Shown: piece after piece, positions 1-7,647 of the stretch
How positions within the stretch are numbered: the stretch's first letter is position 1
How the letters are laid out: every line of letters starts with the position of its first letter
Origin: Clostridia bacterium
GTDB lineage: Bacteria; Bacillota; Clostridia; Christensenellales; Aristaeellaceae
DNA: 35,059 nt
NCBI GenBank assembly: GCA_017526525.1
Contig: JAFXRG010000021.1
Span: 1-35,059 of the forward strand
Direction: 5' to 3'
The notes under the pieces: generated by a model
The model's input: only the letters and a program-made list of their open reading frames with translations
The model's database searches: none
Told to the model about the DNA's origin: nothing
Program-made: the position numbers and the translations under genes

Positions 1-3000
1 CACTGGCTTCCACTTCCGCCAGGCTCCATGTGACTTTATGCTCTGCATTGTCATACGTGCCTGCCGGTACAGACTTAACATACGCCACATTCTTGTCCAA
101 CGTGTCGACGATGGTTACGGTTGCTTTGTCTTTCTGGTAATTCCGATAATTGATCTTATAGGTGATTTCGTCGCCGACCTTCACAAAGCCCAGCAGGCCC
201 GTGCCTTTGTAGTCTCCCTCGAGAGCGGTCCCGTTACGGGTTGCCCCTGTCTCTTGCTTCTCCGGCACCGGGTTCTCTACCGGCTCCAGCGTGACTTCCT
301 TGTCATTCCCAACCTTTACGGTTGTTCCCTGGTTGATCACGCTGCCGATTTCGTGTCCTGCCGCAGGCACTTCCGCTCCCGGAAGTACTTCCACAGTCAG
401 CCGTACATAGCCTTCGCCGACTGGCGCATTTTTAATTGTCCAGGTCACAGTATGAGTATTCTCGTCATATTCCGCCAGATTTGCAGGTTCTGCTGACTTG
501 AACTTAACATTCTTGTCCAGCTTATCTTTAACCACAACCGTTGTGGTGGGATCCATATAATTGTAATAGTCAATTTCATATGTGATATCCTGGCCAACCT
601 TTACATTCCCCAGAAGGCCTGTACCTGCATGAGGTTCTACCTCTTTTTTTACAGGTTCCGGCGGAACGTAAACGTTGTATACCGTAAACTCAAGAAATCT
701 GTTTTTCAGCTCCTTTACTGTACCATTATCGTTCCAAGTCCCGTAGTTGCCTACTACTTCCGGAATACTCTTAAATCCGTCCGCAGTATGCACTCCGCTT
801 TCCGGTATAACGACCGGACTCGGACGCCAGACATATTCTGTTTCTATTTTTGTATCTGAATAGTGCCACTCTCTTCCCTGGGTATCCGTAATAACCGAGG
901 GAACAGAATCCTTTTCTTCCTCGATGTAAATCATTCCCGGCTGTATATCGTAATCGTTTACCAAGCCTTCGCCGGGTTCGCCCACAATAATGCTCTTTGT
1001 ATGTATTCCGCTAAAATCATTATAGTTTGCAGCCTTATTGGATCCCGGAACACCCACATCAATAACACTGTCCCAATCTGCCCGAACTGTTCCCGTCTTT
1101 TGATAGACGATGAAGCGGTTTGAAACCGGCTCCTCCGGATGGATAATTTCACCGGATTTCGTCAGGATTTTCTTTTTGATTTCTATTGCAATAACATCCG
1201 GATCACTTGTGGATTCAACATCCAGAACAAAATCCATTCCGCTGCCCTGTTTGCTGCTGGTATTCCATAGAATATGTCCTGCTCTCCAATAAGCCATATC
1301 CTCATCCGTCACCCCGTTAAAGCTGGGTTTATACATCGGAGGACATTCATTTTTCGGGTCCCAATAATCAAATGTTTTTGAAAGGTTTAAGGTGATTTTG
1401 CTGCTTAAAAGCCCGGACGAGTTCTTGAGCTGACCGTAATGTCCAGTACCCTTATCCTTATAAATCCATGGGAACTCCAGATCTTTATTGACAGTAACCG
1501 TGTAATAGATTCTGTTGTCCAATCTCTGCTGTAAATAATCCTTCGGCGACTCCTCATTAATAATCTGACATTCATTGTCAGGCGTCTGATCATTTACGTT
1601 GGCTGGTCTTACCAGTCTGGAATCCAACTGATCCTGCCCATATGGCTCCAGATCAGCAACTTTAAAGGATCCTTCAATTCGAACCTGAGGATTGGAATAA
1701 TCGGTTTCATCTGTGGTATTTTGAGAATAACCAGTAATGTAGAAAGCATTGTTAAGAACTTTACCCGTTTTCTTGGAAAAAGCAGTAAGCTCTGCCTTTT
1801 TCACATCTCCTATTGTAATCGGAACTGTCGATTCCAGTTCCAGATCCATGTCCTGATCCACATGCAGAGTATGGGTTTCACCGTTTTCATCCACATAAGT
1901 ATAGTCACCATAAGCCAAGGGAACCGTTAATTTTACTTTACCCCTGATGGAAATATCGATATGGTTCACTGTATGATTAAGATTATTCGAATTTGGCACA
2001 GATTTGACTTCCGCAAGGTAAATTGTTGCGGCCTCTTCCTGTGAAGCACCGCCCTTAATACAGTGCTTATCTTCGTCTATACCGATATAAAGGTTATTGT
2101 TACGGCTCTTAATCTGATTGTTTTCATATACAAGTGCACACTGCCAATGGTATTCTTGATGATGCTTTTTAGCTTTACTGTAGTCCCACGGCTTCGGTAC
2201 CGGATTCAGTGCCGGTTCCAACGTAATTCCTGCAGTTACTGTTGGATCAATATAATAGTAATACCAGTCATCCGGCTGAGCCCAGTCTCCTATATGGGCA
2301 GCAGATGATTCCATCCGAAGAAGATTTACTGTCTGATTCCCGCTCTGGGTTACGCTGTTATCCACATTTTCTGACGCATAGGTCCAGAAAAGCGGATAAT
2401 CAATATCAGCCTCATTGGTTTCCGGTGAATATTCAACTTCGTCCAGGCTTCCGTCAGTCCTGACCGAATAATACTTGTCTCCATTCTTGACGATAATAGC
2501 ATAATGTTTTCCTGCAGAACCTGCCGTGATAATCGTTCCTGTCACAGAGAAGCTTCCCTGCTGATAAGTGATCTCCCTGTTATCGTCAGTCACGGAAACC
2601 TCGGGGATAACCTCTGTACCTTCATCTCCGAAGTGAACAACGCTAAGCTTCGCGTTCCCTTCCAGGGGCATTCCGTCCACATAGGCAATCGTCACATCAA
2701 CGGGCGCCTTGGGCTCAATTTTCTTTCCATCCTTCTGGATTTCGATGTCGAAGAACCGGGCAAAGGTCACGTCCTCGCTGCTGACGCCGAGCCTGGCGGC
2801 GGAATCCGCGACATAGCGGGCATAATTCTCCTGGTTTTCCGTAATTTCTGTAACCTTCAGCTCCGCCCCGTCCGGAATATCGGCTTTCCGGCCGTAGCTC
2901 AGGGTGATCCGGTAGGTAGCACCGTCGACGGTGGTGTAGTAGGTGACCAGGGAATAGCAGAGAACATACTCTGCAAATTCGTCCGTGGTAAAGCTGAAGC

Positions 3001-4288
3001 CATGGACATCCCGGCTGCCGTCAGACCGGGTGTCAGCGTTCAGCTGCAGGCTTTCGGTAATATCCTCCGCCTGGCCGTTCTGAACCTGATACAGCCGGAA
3101 ATCCCGTCCGGACAGATCCTCGGTCAGGTTAACATTCACGTCGAAGCCTTCATACTCGTTCCGGTCCACATTGTTCAGCCCGATGCTGAAGGCCTGCCAG
3201 GCAGCATCGCTGCCCGCCTGTTCGTTTCCGTTCAGGCCCTGCACGGCGGAAATGGCGCCGCCTGCCTGCTCGTCCGTCAGGATTTCCGCGTAAGCGCTGG
3301 CTTCCTCAGGCAGGTAGTAACCGTTGACGGTGCTGATGGTCGCCTGGTTGTCTTCCGTAGTAAGTTCTGTGTTGCCTGCAGCCGCAACGGTAATCACATA
3401 CTTCCGGCCGTTCTGCTGGGTCACGGTCAGGGTCTGGGGCTCTTTGGATTCCTTCAGGACCCGGAACTTCCAGCCCTCCTCGTCATTCGTAAGCCGGAAT
3501 ACGTCAGCGTCGGAAACTTCGACGTTGAGGATCCCCGCCAGGAATTCATCGGCATTCTCCGCGGAAACAATTTCCAGGCCGGTCAGGATCTGTACCAGCG
3601 GAATATCCTTCGCACCGGGGAGAGTGCAGGTAAACTCCTTGTCCTCGTAGTGGTATACGACCGTGTACGTCAGCACAAATTCACTGAAGTCTCCGGTGGA
3701 GAAGGAGAAACCGGTGATCTCGTTGTTTTCCCAGGCAACATTCAGATTGCCGCTGTCCGCGGTAATCCTGTCAACTGATGTACTTCCTTTTTCGTCTGTA
3801 TGGAAATGATACAGCTCACAGGTTACGCTGTCGATCACGGTTTCCGGGGTTTCCAGAAGCGCAATGGGGCTGCCCAGCCGTACATTCACGTCATACTGTT
3901 CGGCTTCCGCTTCTTCTTTCGGGGAAATCTCAAAAGCAGCAAAACCGGTATACGTATTCGTTACCGGTTGCGGTCCCCGGGACATCAGTTTGATGCCGCG
4001 GCCGTTGGGATTGCCTTTTTTATCTCCGGCAGGCGGAATCATGCCTTTCAGCTCTTCCAGCCTTTGTGCCGAAAGCGGACTGACAGAGAGATCTTCCGAA
4101 GCAAGCTCCAGAAGCTCCGCTTTTTCAGCTTCTTCCGGTTCTCCTTCTTTGGGCGTCAGAACTACGTCCTTGTTCTGAACCGTATCTGTCACCTGGTTAT
4201 CTCCATCCCCGGCCAGGGAACCCGGCACACAGGAGAAGGTCATCATCAGGGCCAGCAGGAAAGCGATTGCCTTTTTCAGTTTAAACAT
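1..4288 (-). CDS. Giant secreted surface/adhesin-like protein, C-terminus beyond window
   Basis: An open frame of 1429 codons reads leftward from ATG at 4286-4288 without a stop to the window edge, so the C-terminus is missing. AGGAG lies 8-9 bases before the ATG. The first ~24 residues (MFKLKKAIAFLLALMMTFSC...) form a signal peptide. Residues up to ~600 hold beta-rich modules of a kind seen in clostridial surface proteins, including a stretch with IEPKAPVDVTIAYVDG and VVHFGDEG. The middle (~600-1220) is Asn/Tyr/Thr-rich and encoded by lower-GC DNA. From about residue 1225 a ~139-residue module repeats, each copy opening GTGLLG..KVG(Q/D)(D/E)ITY(E/K)I and containing a DKLDKNV or DTLDKNV core, like DUF11 or isopeptide D2-type stalk domains. 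An anchor (LPXTG or other) would lie outside the window. The upstream repeat protein is 52 bases away on the same strand, so one operon is likely. Role in adhesion is inferred; the exact family is not recognised. Confidence 0.85.
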   Translation of the reverse strand, partial: MFKLKKAIAFLLALMMTFSCVPGSLAGDGDNQVTDTVQNKDVVLTPKEGEPEEAEKAELLELASEDLSVSPLSAQRLEELKGMIPPAGDKKGNPNGRGIKLMSRGPQPVTNTYTGFAAFEISPKEEAEAEQYDVNVRLGSPIALLETPETVIDSVTCELYHFHTDEKGSTSVDRITADSGNLNVAWENNEITGFSFSTGDFSEFVLTYTVVYHYEDKEFTCTLPGAKDIPLVQILTGLEIVSAENADEFLAGILNVEVSDADVFRLTNDEEGWKFRVLKESKEPQTLTVTQQNGRKYVITVAAAGNTELTTEDNQATISTVNGYYLPEEASAYAEILTDEQAGGAISAVQGLNGNEQAGSDAAWQAFSIGLNNVDRNEYEGFDVNVNLTEDLSGRDFRLYQVQNGQAEDITESLQLNADTRSDGSRDVHGFSFTTDEFAEYVLCYSLVTYYTTVDGATYRITLSYGRKADIPDGAELKVTEITENQENYARYVADSAARLGVSSEDVTFARFFDIEIQKDGKKIEPKAPVDVTIAYVDGMPLEGNAKLSVVHFGDEGTEVIPEVSVTDDNREITYQQGSFSVTGTIITAGSAGKHYAIIVKNGDKYYSVRTDGSLDEVEYSPETNEADIDYPLFWTYASENVDNSVTQSGNQTVNLLRMESSAAHIGDWAQPDDWYYYYIDPTVTAGITLEPALNPVPKPWDYSKAKKHHQEYHWQCALVYENNQIKSRNNNLYIGIDEDKHCIKGGASQEEAATIYLAEVKSVPNSNNLNHTVNHIDISIRGKVKLTVPLAYGDYTYVDENGETHTLHVDQDMDLELESTVPITIGDVKKAELTAFSKKTGKVLNNAFYITGYSQNTTDETDYSNPQVRIEGSFKVADLEPYGQDQLDSRLVRPANVNDQTPDNECQIINEESPKDYLQQRLDNRIYYTVTVNKDLEFPWIYKDKGTGHYGQLKNSSGLLSSKITLNLSKTFDYWDPKNECPPMYKPSFNGVTDEDMAYWRAGHILWNTSSKQGSGMDFVLDVESTSDPDVIAIEIKKKILTKSGEIIHPEEPVSNRFIVYQKTGTVRADWDSVIDVGVPGSNKAANYNDFSGIHTKSIIVGEPGEGLVNDYDIQPGMIYIEEEKDSVPSVITDTQGREWHYSDTKIETEYVWRPSPVVIPESGVHTADGFKSIPEVVGNYGTWNDNGTVKELKNRFLEFTVYNVYVPPEPVKKEVEPHAGTGLLGNVKVGQDITYEIDYYNYMDPTTTVVVKDKLDKNVKFKSAEPANLAEYDENTHTVTWTIKNAPVGEGYVRLTVEVLPGAEVPAAGHEIGSVINQGTTVKVGNDKEVTLEPVENPVPEKQETGATRNGTALEGDYKGTGLLGFVKVGDEITYKINYRNYQKDKATVTIVDTLDKNVAYVKSVPAGTYDNAEHKVTWSLAEVEAS

Positions 4289-4340
4289 CTCTGTTGTCTC
4301 CTCTCGACATATCCATCCGTGGAAGCGGGCTTGACATTCC

Positions 4341-6476
4341 TTACGATTTTAATGTCAGGACAATGCGCCACTCGTTATGAACATTTTCGGCGGAAATGAA
4401 ATAGCTGTAGATGGTATCATGCGCGTCCTCGATGTCGAAGAAGATTCCTTCTTCGTCGTTTTCCGTGCGGTATTGCCAGGTGATCTCCGCAATCTCATCC
4501 TCGGTGAAACCACTGAATTCCGCTGTGATGAAGATTTCTGTTCCTTCCTGAACCTCCGTCAGGCCGTCCAGGGTGGAGGTCAGGTGAACCTTCCGAATCG
4601 GAATGTTGTATTCTACCTCGCCCTTCAGCAAGGCCACATTGTTCAGGTTCAGGAAAAGCACGCTGTCGTCCGTGTCGGTATAAACCTCTCCCCACATACC
4701 GCCGACGGCCCGGATCCAGGCCACGTCCCCGTGGTTCAGACTGCCGGCTGCTTCCGCGTTCGCATCCATTTCACTGTAAAGATTGGTTCCGTTTTCACGG
4801 ATCACCATGACCTTCACATAGCCGTTCTCGAGCATCTCCAGATCGGGATCCTCGGGTTCGGTTTCTGTTTCCGGTTCTTCCGCCGCAGGTTCTTCTGCCG
4901 CAGGTTTCTCCGCTTTGGTTTCTTCAACGGGCTCTTTGGTTACAATGGACTCTTCCGCCGCAGGCTCCTGGATCGCGGTTTCATCTGCCGCAGGTTCTTC
5001 GCTCACAGGAGTTCCCTCCGCAGGCTCTTCCGCTGCAGGCTCTTCCGTTTCTGCTTCTTCAGCGGGTGCTTCGCTTACAAAGGTCTCTTCCGCAGGTTCT
5101 TCGGATTCCGTTTTTTCTGCAGCCGAAGGCCCTTCGGCTGCGGGTTCTTCCGCTGCAGGTTCTTCTGTCGCGGATTCTTCTGTTGCAGGAGTTTCTTCCG
5201 CAGGGGTTTCAGCTCTGGTTTCCTCTTCCGCTGCAGGTTCCTCGCTTACGGATTCTTCCGCCGGAGCTTCTTCCGCAGGTTCTTTGGTTTCCGTTCCTTC
5301 CGCCGCCGGTTCTTCTGCTGTGGGTTCTTCTGCCGCGGGGTCTTCCGATTCGGTTTCTTCTGCCGCCGCGGGTTCCCCGTTCACAGGTTCTCCTGCTGCC
5401 GGAACTTCTTCTGCGGGTTTTTCGGTTTCAGTTTCTTCTTCAGCAGGCTGTTCTGCCGCCGCTTCTTCCGCGGCCGGTTCTTCGGTTTCCGGGATCCCGG
5501 CGGGCGCCGGTTCTTCCGCTTCCGTCATTACGGATTCCGCCTTCAGGCTGAATCCTGTTTCGGTGTCCGCAGAGAGGGTGATCATCTCGTTCACCCGTTC
5601 CGTCACCGCAGTTTCCAGAACGTACACGGCCTTGCCGGGCACTTCGGATTTGGCAGCCGTAAACTTTTTGTCCCTGCCGTTGATTTTCACATTCAGGGTC
5701 TGTCCTGCATTCAGGGTCAAGGTCAGGAGAACCGTTTCGGTTTTGGCAGGCGTCAGCCGGATTCTGCATTCCTCTCCGGCCGCAACGGTTCCGGACACGG
5801 ATTTGCCGACACGCAGCTCGACAGGTTCCGCTTCCGCAACTGCGGGTTCGTCGGGCTGCTCGCTCTCCGTTTCCTCTGCCGCAGGCTCAGCGGGCTGTTC
5901 GCTCTCCGCTTCCTCTGCCGTGGGCTCAGCGGGCTGCTCGCTCTCCGTTTCCTCTGCCGCAGGTTCGGCGGGCTGCTCGCTCTCCGCTTCCTCTGCCGCG
6001 GGTTCGGCAGGCTGTTCGCTCTCCGCTTCTTCTGCCGCGGGTTCGGCGGGCTGTTCGCTCTCCGCTTCTTCTGCCGCGGGCTCAGCGGGCTGCTCGCTCT
6101 CCGCTTCTTCTGCCGCAGGTTCGGCGGGCTGCTCGCTCTCCGCTTCCTCTGCCGCGGGTTCAGCGGACTGCTCGCTCTCCGCTTCCTCTGCCGCGGGCTC
6201 AGCGAGCTGTTCGCTCTCCGCTTCTTCTGCCACGGGCTCAGCGAGCTGTTCGCTCTCCGCTTCTTCTGCCGCGGGTTCGGCGGACTGCTCGCTCTCCGCT
6301 TCCGCCGCAGGAGTTGTCACTTCACCGGCCGGTTCCTCAGAAACCGGCGCTTCCATCACCGCAGGTGCTGCCTGCAGGATCTCTTCGCCTTCCTCCGCCA
6401 ATGCAGCAGGCAGGAGAGCGACGGTCATCGCCAGCGCGCACAGCATCGAAAGAATTCTGATCAGCCTGTTTTTCAT
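4341..6476 (-). CDS. Secreted Glu/Ala/Pro repeat protein with SH3-like domain
   Basis: 711 residues. The start is ATG at 6476, not the in-frame ATG at 6590, because AAGGGG sits 9 bases before 6476, a signal peptide begins there (MKNRLIRILSMLCALAMTVA..., cleavage after ALA near residue 27), and the promoter overlaps 6590. Residues ~58-213 are twelve tandem 13-residue units of the form ESEQPAEPAAEEA. A beta-rich domain follows (~215-315, VELRVGKSVSGTV...), then a second irregular Glu/Pro/Ala tract (~315-545), a bacterial SH3-like domain (~550-615, NGTNLYSEMDANAEAAGSLN...) and a C-terminal Ig-like region. Such acidic Pro-rich tracts usually act as extended cell-wall spacers and SH3b domains often bind peptidoglycan, so an envelope role is inferred. 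It lies directly upstream of the giant surface protein on the same strand, with no terminator seen in the 52-base gap. Confidence 0.88.
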   Translation of the reverse strand: MKNRLIRILSMLCALAMTVALLPAALAEEGEEILQAAPAVMEAPVSEEPAGEVTTPAAEAESEQSAEPAAEEAESEQLAEPVAEEAESEQLAEPAAEEAESEQSAEPAAEEAESEQPAEPAAEEAESEQPAEPAAEEAESEQPAEPAAEEAESEQPAEPAAEEAESEQPAEPAAEETESEQPAEPTAEEAESEQPAEPAAEETESEQPDEPAVAEAEPVELRVGKSVSGTVAAGEECRIRLTPAKTETVLLTLTLNAGQTLNVKINGRDKKFTAAKSEVPGKAVYVLETAVTERVNEMITLSADTETGFSLKAESVMTEAEEPAPAGIPETEEPAAEEAAAEQPAEEETETEKPAEEVPAAGEPVNGEPAAAEETESEDPAAEEPTAEEPAAEGTETKEPAEEAPAEESVSEEPAAEEETRAETPAEETPATEESATEEPAAEEPAAEGPSAAEKTESEEPAEETFVSEAPAEEAETEEPAAEEPAEGTPVSEEPAADETAIQEPAAEESIVTKEPVEETKAEKPAAEEPAAEEPETETEPEDPDLEMLENGYVKVMVIRENGTNLYSEMDANAEAAGSLNHGDVAWIRAVGGMWGEVYTDTDDSVLFLNLNNVALLKGEVEYNIPIRKVHLTSTLDGLTEVQEGTEIFITAEFSGFTEDEIAEITWQYRTENDEEGIFFDIEDAHDTIYSYFISAENVHNEWRIVLTLKS
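5839..6303 (-). repeat. Tandem array of twelve 39-bp coding repeats
   Basis: Twelve in-frame copies of a 39-bp unit encode ESEQ(P/S/L)AEPAAEE(A/T). Variants include Leu or Ser for Pro in the N-terminal four units, and Asp or Thr/Val changes near the C-terminal end. The near-identical DNA suggests expansion and contraction by slippage or recombination, so copy number may differ between strains. Confidence 0.9.
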
Positions 6477-6561
6477 GATCCATACCCCTTTATCTTCACA
6501 TTCGGTCATTGTCACTGTGTTATTCATTCGGGGAAAATGAAACGTTTCTCCCCCATGTACT

Positions 6562-6590
6562 ATTATATTAATACAACTATTACAGTTCAA
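6562..6590 (-). promoter_or_regulatory. Sigma-A-type promoter of the surface-protein pair
   Basis: On the minus strand TTGAAC (6585-6590), a 17-base spacer and a perfect TATAAT (6562-6567). Transcription would begin near 6555, giving a ~79-base leader before the ATG at 6476. A near-palindrome GTAAC-C-GTTAC lies just upstream of the -35 at about 6595-6605 and could be an operator. Confidence 0.7.
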
Positions 6591-6644
6591 TCACGTAACG
6601 GTTACATGGCAATAAATGGTTGTCATTTTTTGCTTAATGACAGA

Positions 6645-6682
6645 CAAAAAAGTGCATCCGCCGGTTTTTTTACCGGCGGATG
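6645..6682 (-). terminator. Intrinsic terminator after the AraC-type gene
   Basis: An 11-bp perfect stem (6655-6665 with 6672-6682, CATCCGCCGGT core) with a six-base loop is followed on the minus strand by a T-run at 6651-6646. It lies 29 bases past the regulator's stop and before the promoter of the surface-protein pair. Confidence 0.85.
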
Positions 6683-6710
6683 GTTGCTTTGGTTTGTTTT
6701 TCGCTTGTAT

Positions 6711-7544
6711 TTATGCTATGGGGTAGCTGTCATCATAGGCCGCAGACAGGCCTTTCCGCATCCGTTCCCGGAATTCCCCGGGGGTCATTTTCTGCTCCTC
6801 CAGGAAAACACGGTGGAAGGTTCTGGTGTTCTCAAAACCGCATTCGTAACATACTTCCTTGCTGGTCAGCTTTGTATCCTGTAACAGTGTGCAGGCCTTC
6901 TCAATCCGGATGATATTCAGGAACCGCCGGAAATTGACATTCATTTTCTGCGAGAACAGGCGGCTGAGATAGGACCGTCCGACTCCCATTTCCCGGGCTA
7001 CGGACTCCTGGGTCAGGTTTTCATTTGAATGCTGCTGAATATAGGACATGACCCGGTAGGCAAAATTATCCCGGTTCATCTCGTCCGCAGGAACCAGCTT
7101 CAGCTGGGTAAAAACGCAGGAAACCAGCACATGGATATACGCAAGCATCAGCGGGAAAGAACCTTCCCGGCCCGAATATCCCTCCAGCTTTTCAATAGCT
7201 TCTTCCACTTCCGGCGGGCAGTCCTTCAGCCATACCTTCGGAACCACCGGCCACATGGTTGCCAGTGTATTCCGGTACTCGGCAATCGAATCCGTCGAGA
7301 AGCCGACAAAAAGGCCGGCCGCGTCTTCCGAAGCACTCTCGTAGCTGTGAACCACGCCGGGAAAAACGATTATCAGCGTATTCGGTTCCAGGTCGTAGGT
7401 GATTCCGTTCACCGTCATCATCAGGTGACCCTTCCGGACAATCGCCATTTCCACCGGATCATGCATATGCGCGGGATATGGATTGGTGCATACAGGTCCC
7501 ACTCTGAACTTTGACCGTTTTTTCCCCTCAATCTGTATCGCCAT
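6711..7544 (-). CDS. AraC-family transcriptional regulator, cupin type
   Basis: 277 residues from ATG at 7544. A GTG at 7553 is in frame, but it overlaps the AGGAG ribosome site itself, which is 8 bases before 7544, so 7544 is the better start. The N-terminal half is a cupin-like sugar-sensing barrel (AHMHDPVEMAIVRKGH; LEPNTLIIVFPGVVHSYES). The C-terminal ~100 residues carry the paired AraC helix-turn-helix motifs (VAREMGVGRSYLSRLFSQ and VCYECGFENTRTFHRVF) ending in the usual PGEFRE. Regulators of this layout typically control an adjacent carbohydrate gene, here the GH36 alpha-galactosidase immediately upstream on the same strand. It has its own promoter and terminator, so it can be transcribed apart from its presumed target. 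The inducer, perhaps a galactoside, is inferred. Confidence 0.93.
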   Translation of the reverse strand: MAIQIEGKKRSKFRVGPVCTNPYPAHMHDPVEMAIVRKGHLMMTVNGITYDLEPNTLIIVFPGVVHSYESASEDAAGLFVGFSTDSIAEYRNTLATMWPVVPKVWLKDCPPEVEEAIEKLEGYSGREGSFPLMLAYIHVLVSCVFTQLKLVPADEMNRDNFAYRVMSYIQQHSNENLTQESVAREMGVGRSYLSRLFSQKMNVNFRRFLNIIRIEKACTLLQDTKLTSKEVCYECGFENTRTFHRVFLEEQKMTPGEFRERMRKGLSAAYDDSYPIA

Positions 7545-7588
7545 TTTTTTCACTCCTGTTTTGCTTTCATCAGCGCACAGTGAAAAGT

Positions 7589-7600
7589 GACAAATTTGTC
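7589..7600. promoter_or_regulatory. 12-bp perfect palindrome in the araC-type leader
   Basis: GACAAATTTGTC reads identically on both strands. It lies about 12-24 bases downstream of the predicted start of the AraC-type transcript, where a bound repressor could block elongation. Any operator role is inferred. Confidence 0.4.
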
Positions 7601-7618
7601 TTTCTTGTGAACAAAATG

Positions 7619-7647
7619 ACTATACCTTCAAATCCCCGTTTTGTCAA
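7619..7647 (-). promoter_or_regulatory. Strong sigma-A promoter of the AraC-type regulator
   Basis: On the minus strand a perfect TTGACA (7642-7647), a 17-base spacer and TATAGT (7619-7624). The TGA inside TTGACA is the stop codon of the alpha-galactosidase gene, so the regulator's promoter begins inside its upstream neighbour. Confidence 0.8.

Noticed and set aside
2504-3778. 424-codon plus-strand frame
   Set aside because: It is antisense to the giant surface protein, without a recognisable domain; the minus-strand frame is continuous with a signal peptide and modules.
5839-6303. Repeat array considered as CRISPR
   Set aside because: The 39-bp units are contiguous and in coding frame, with no spacers and no cas genes.
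4377-6884. Long plus-strand open frames (also 4915-6540) opposite the repeat protein
   Set aside because: They arise because the 39-bp repeats and Glu/Ala/Pro codons leave no stops on the other strand. They give low-complexity Phe/Arg/Cys or Ser/Ala strings, and the minus-strand protein has signal peptide, promoter and ribosome site.
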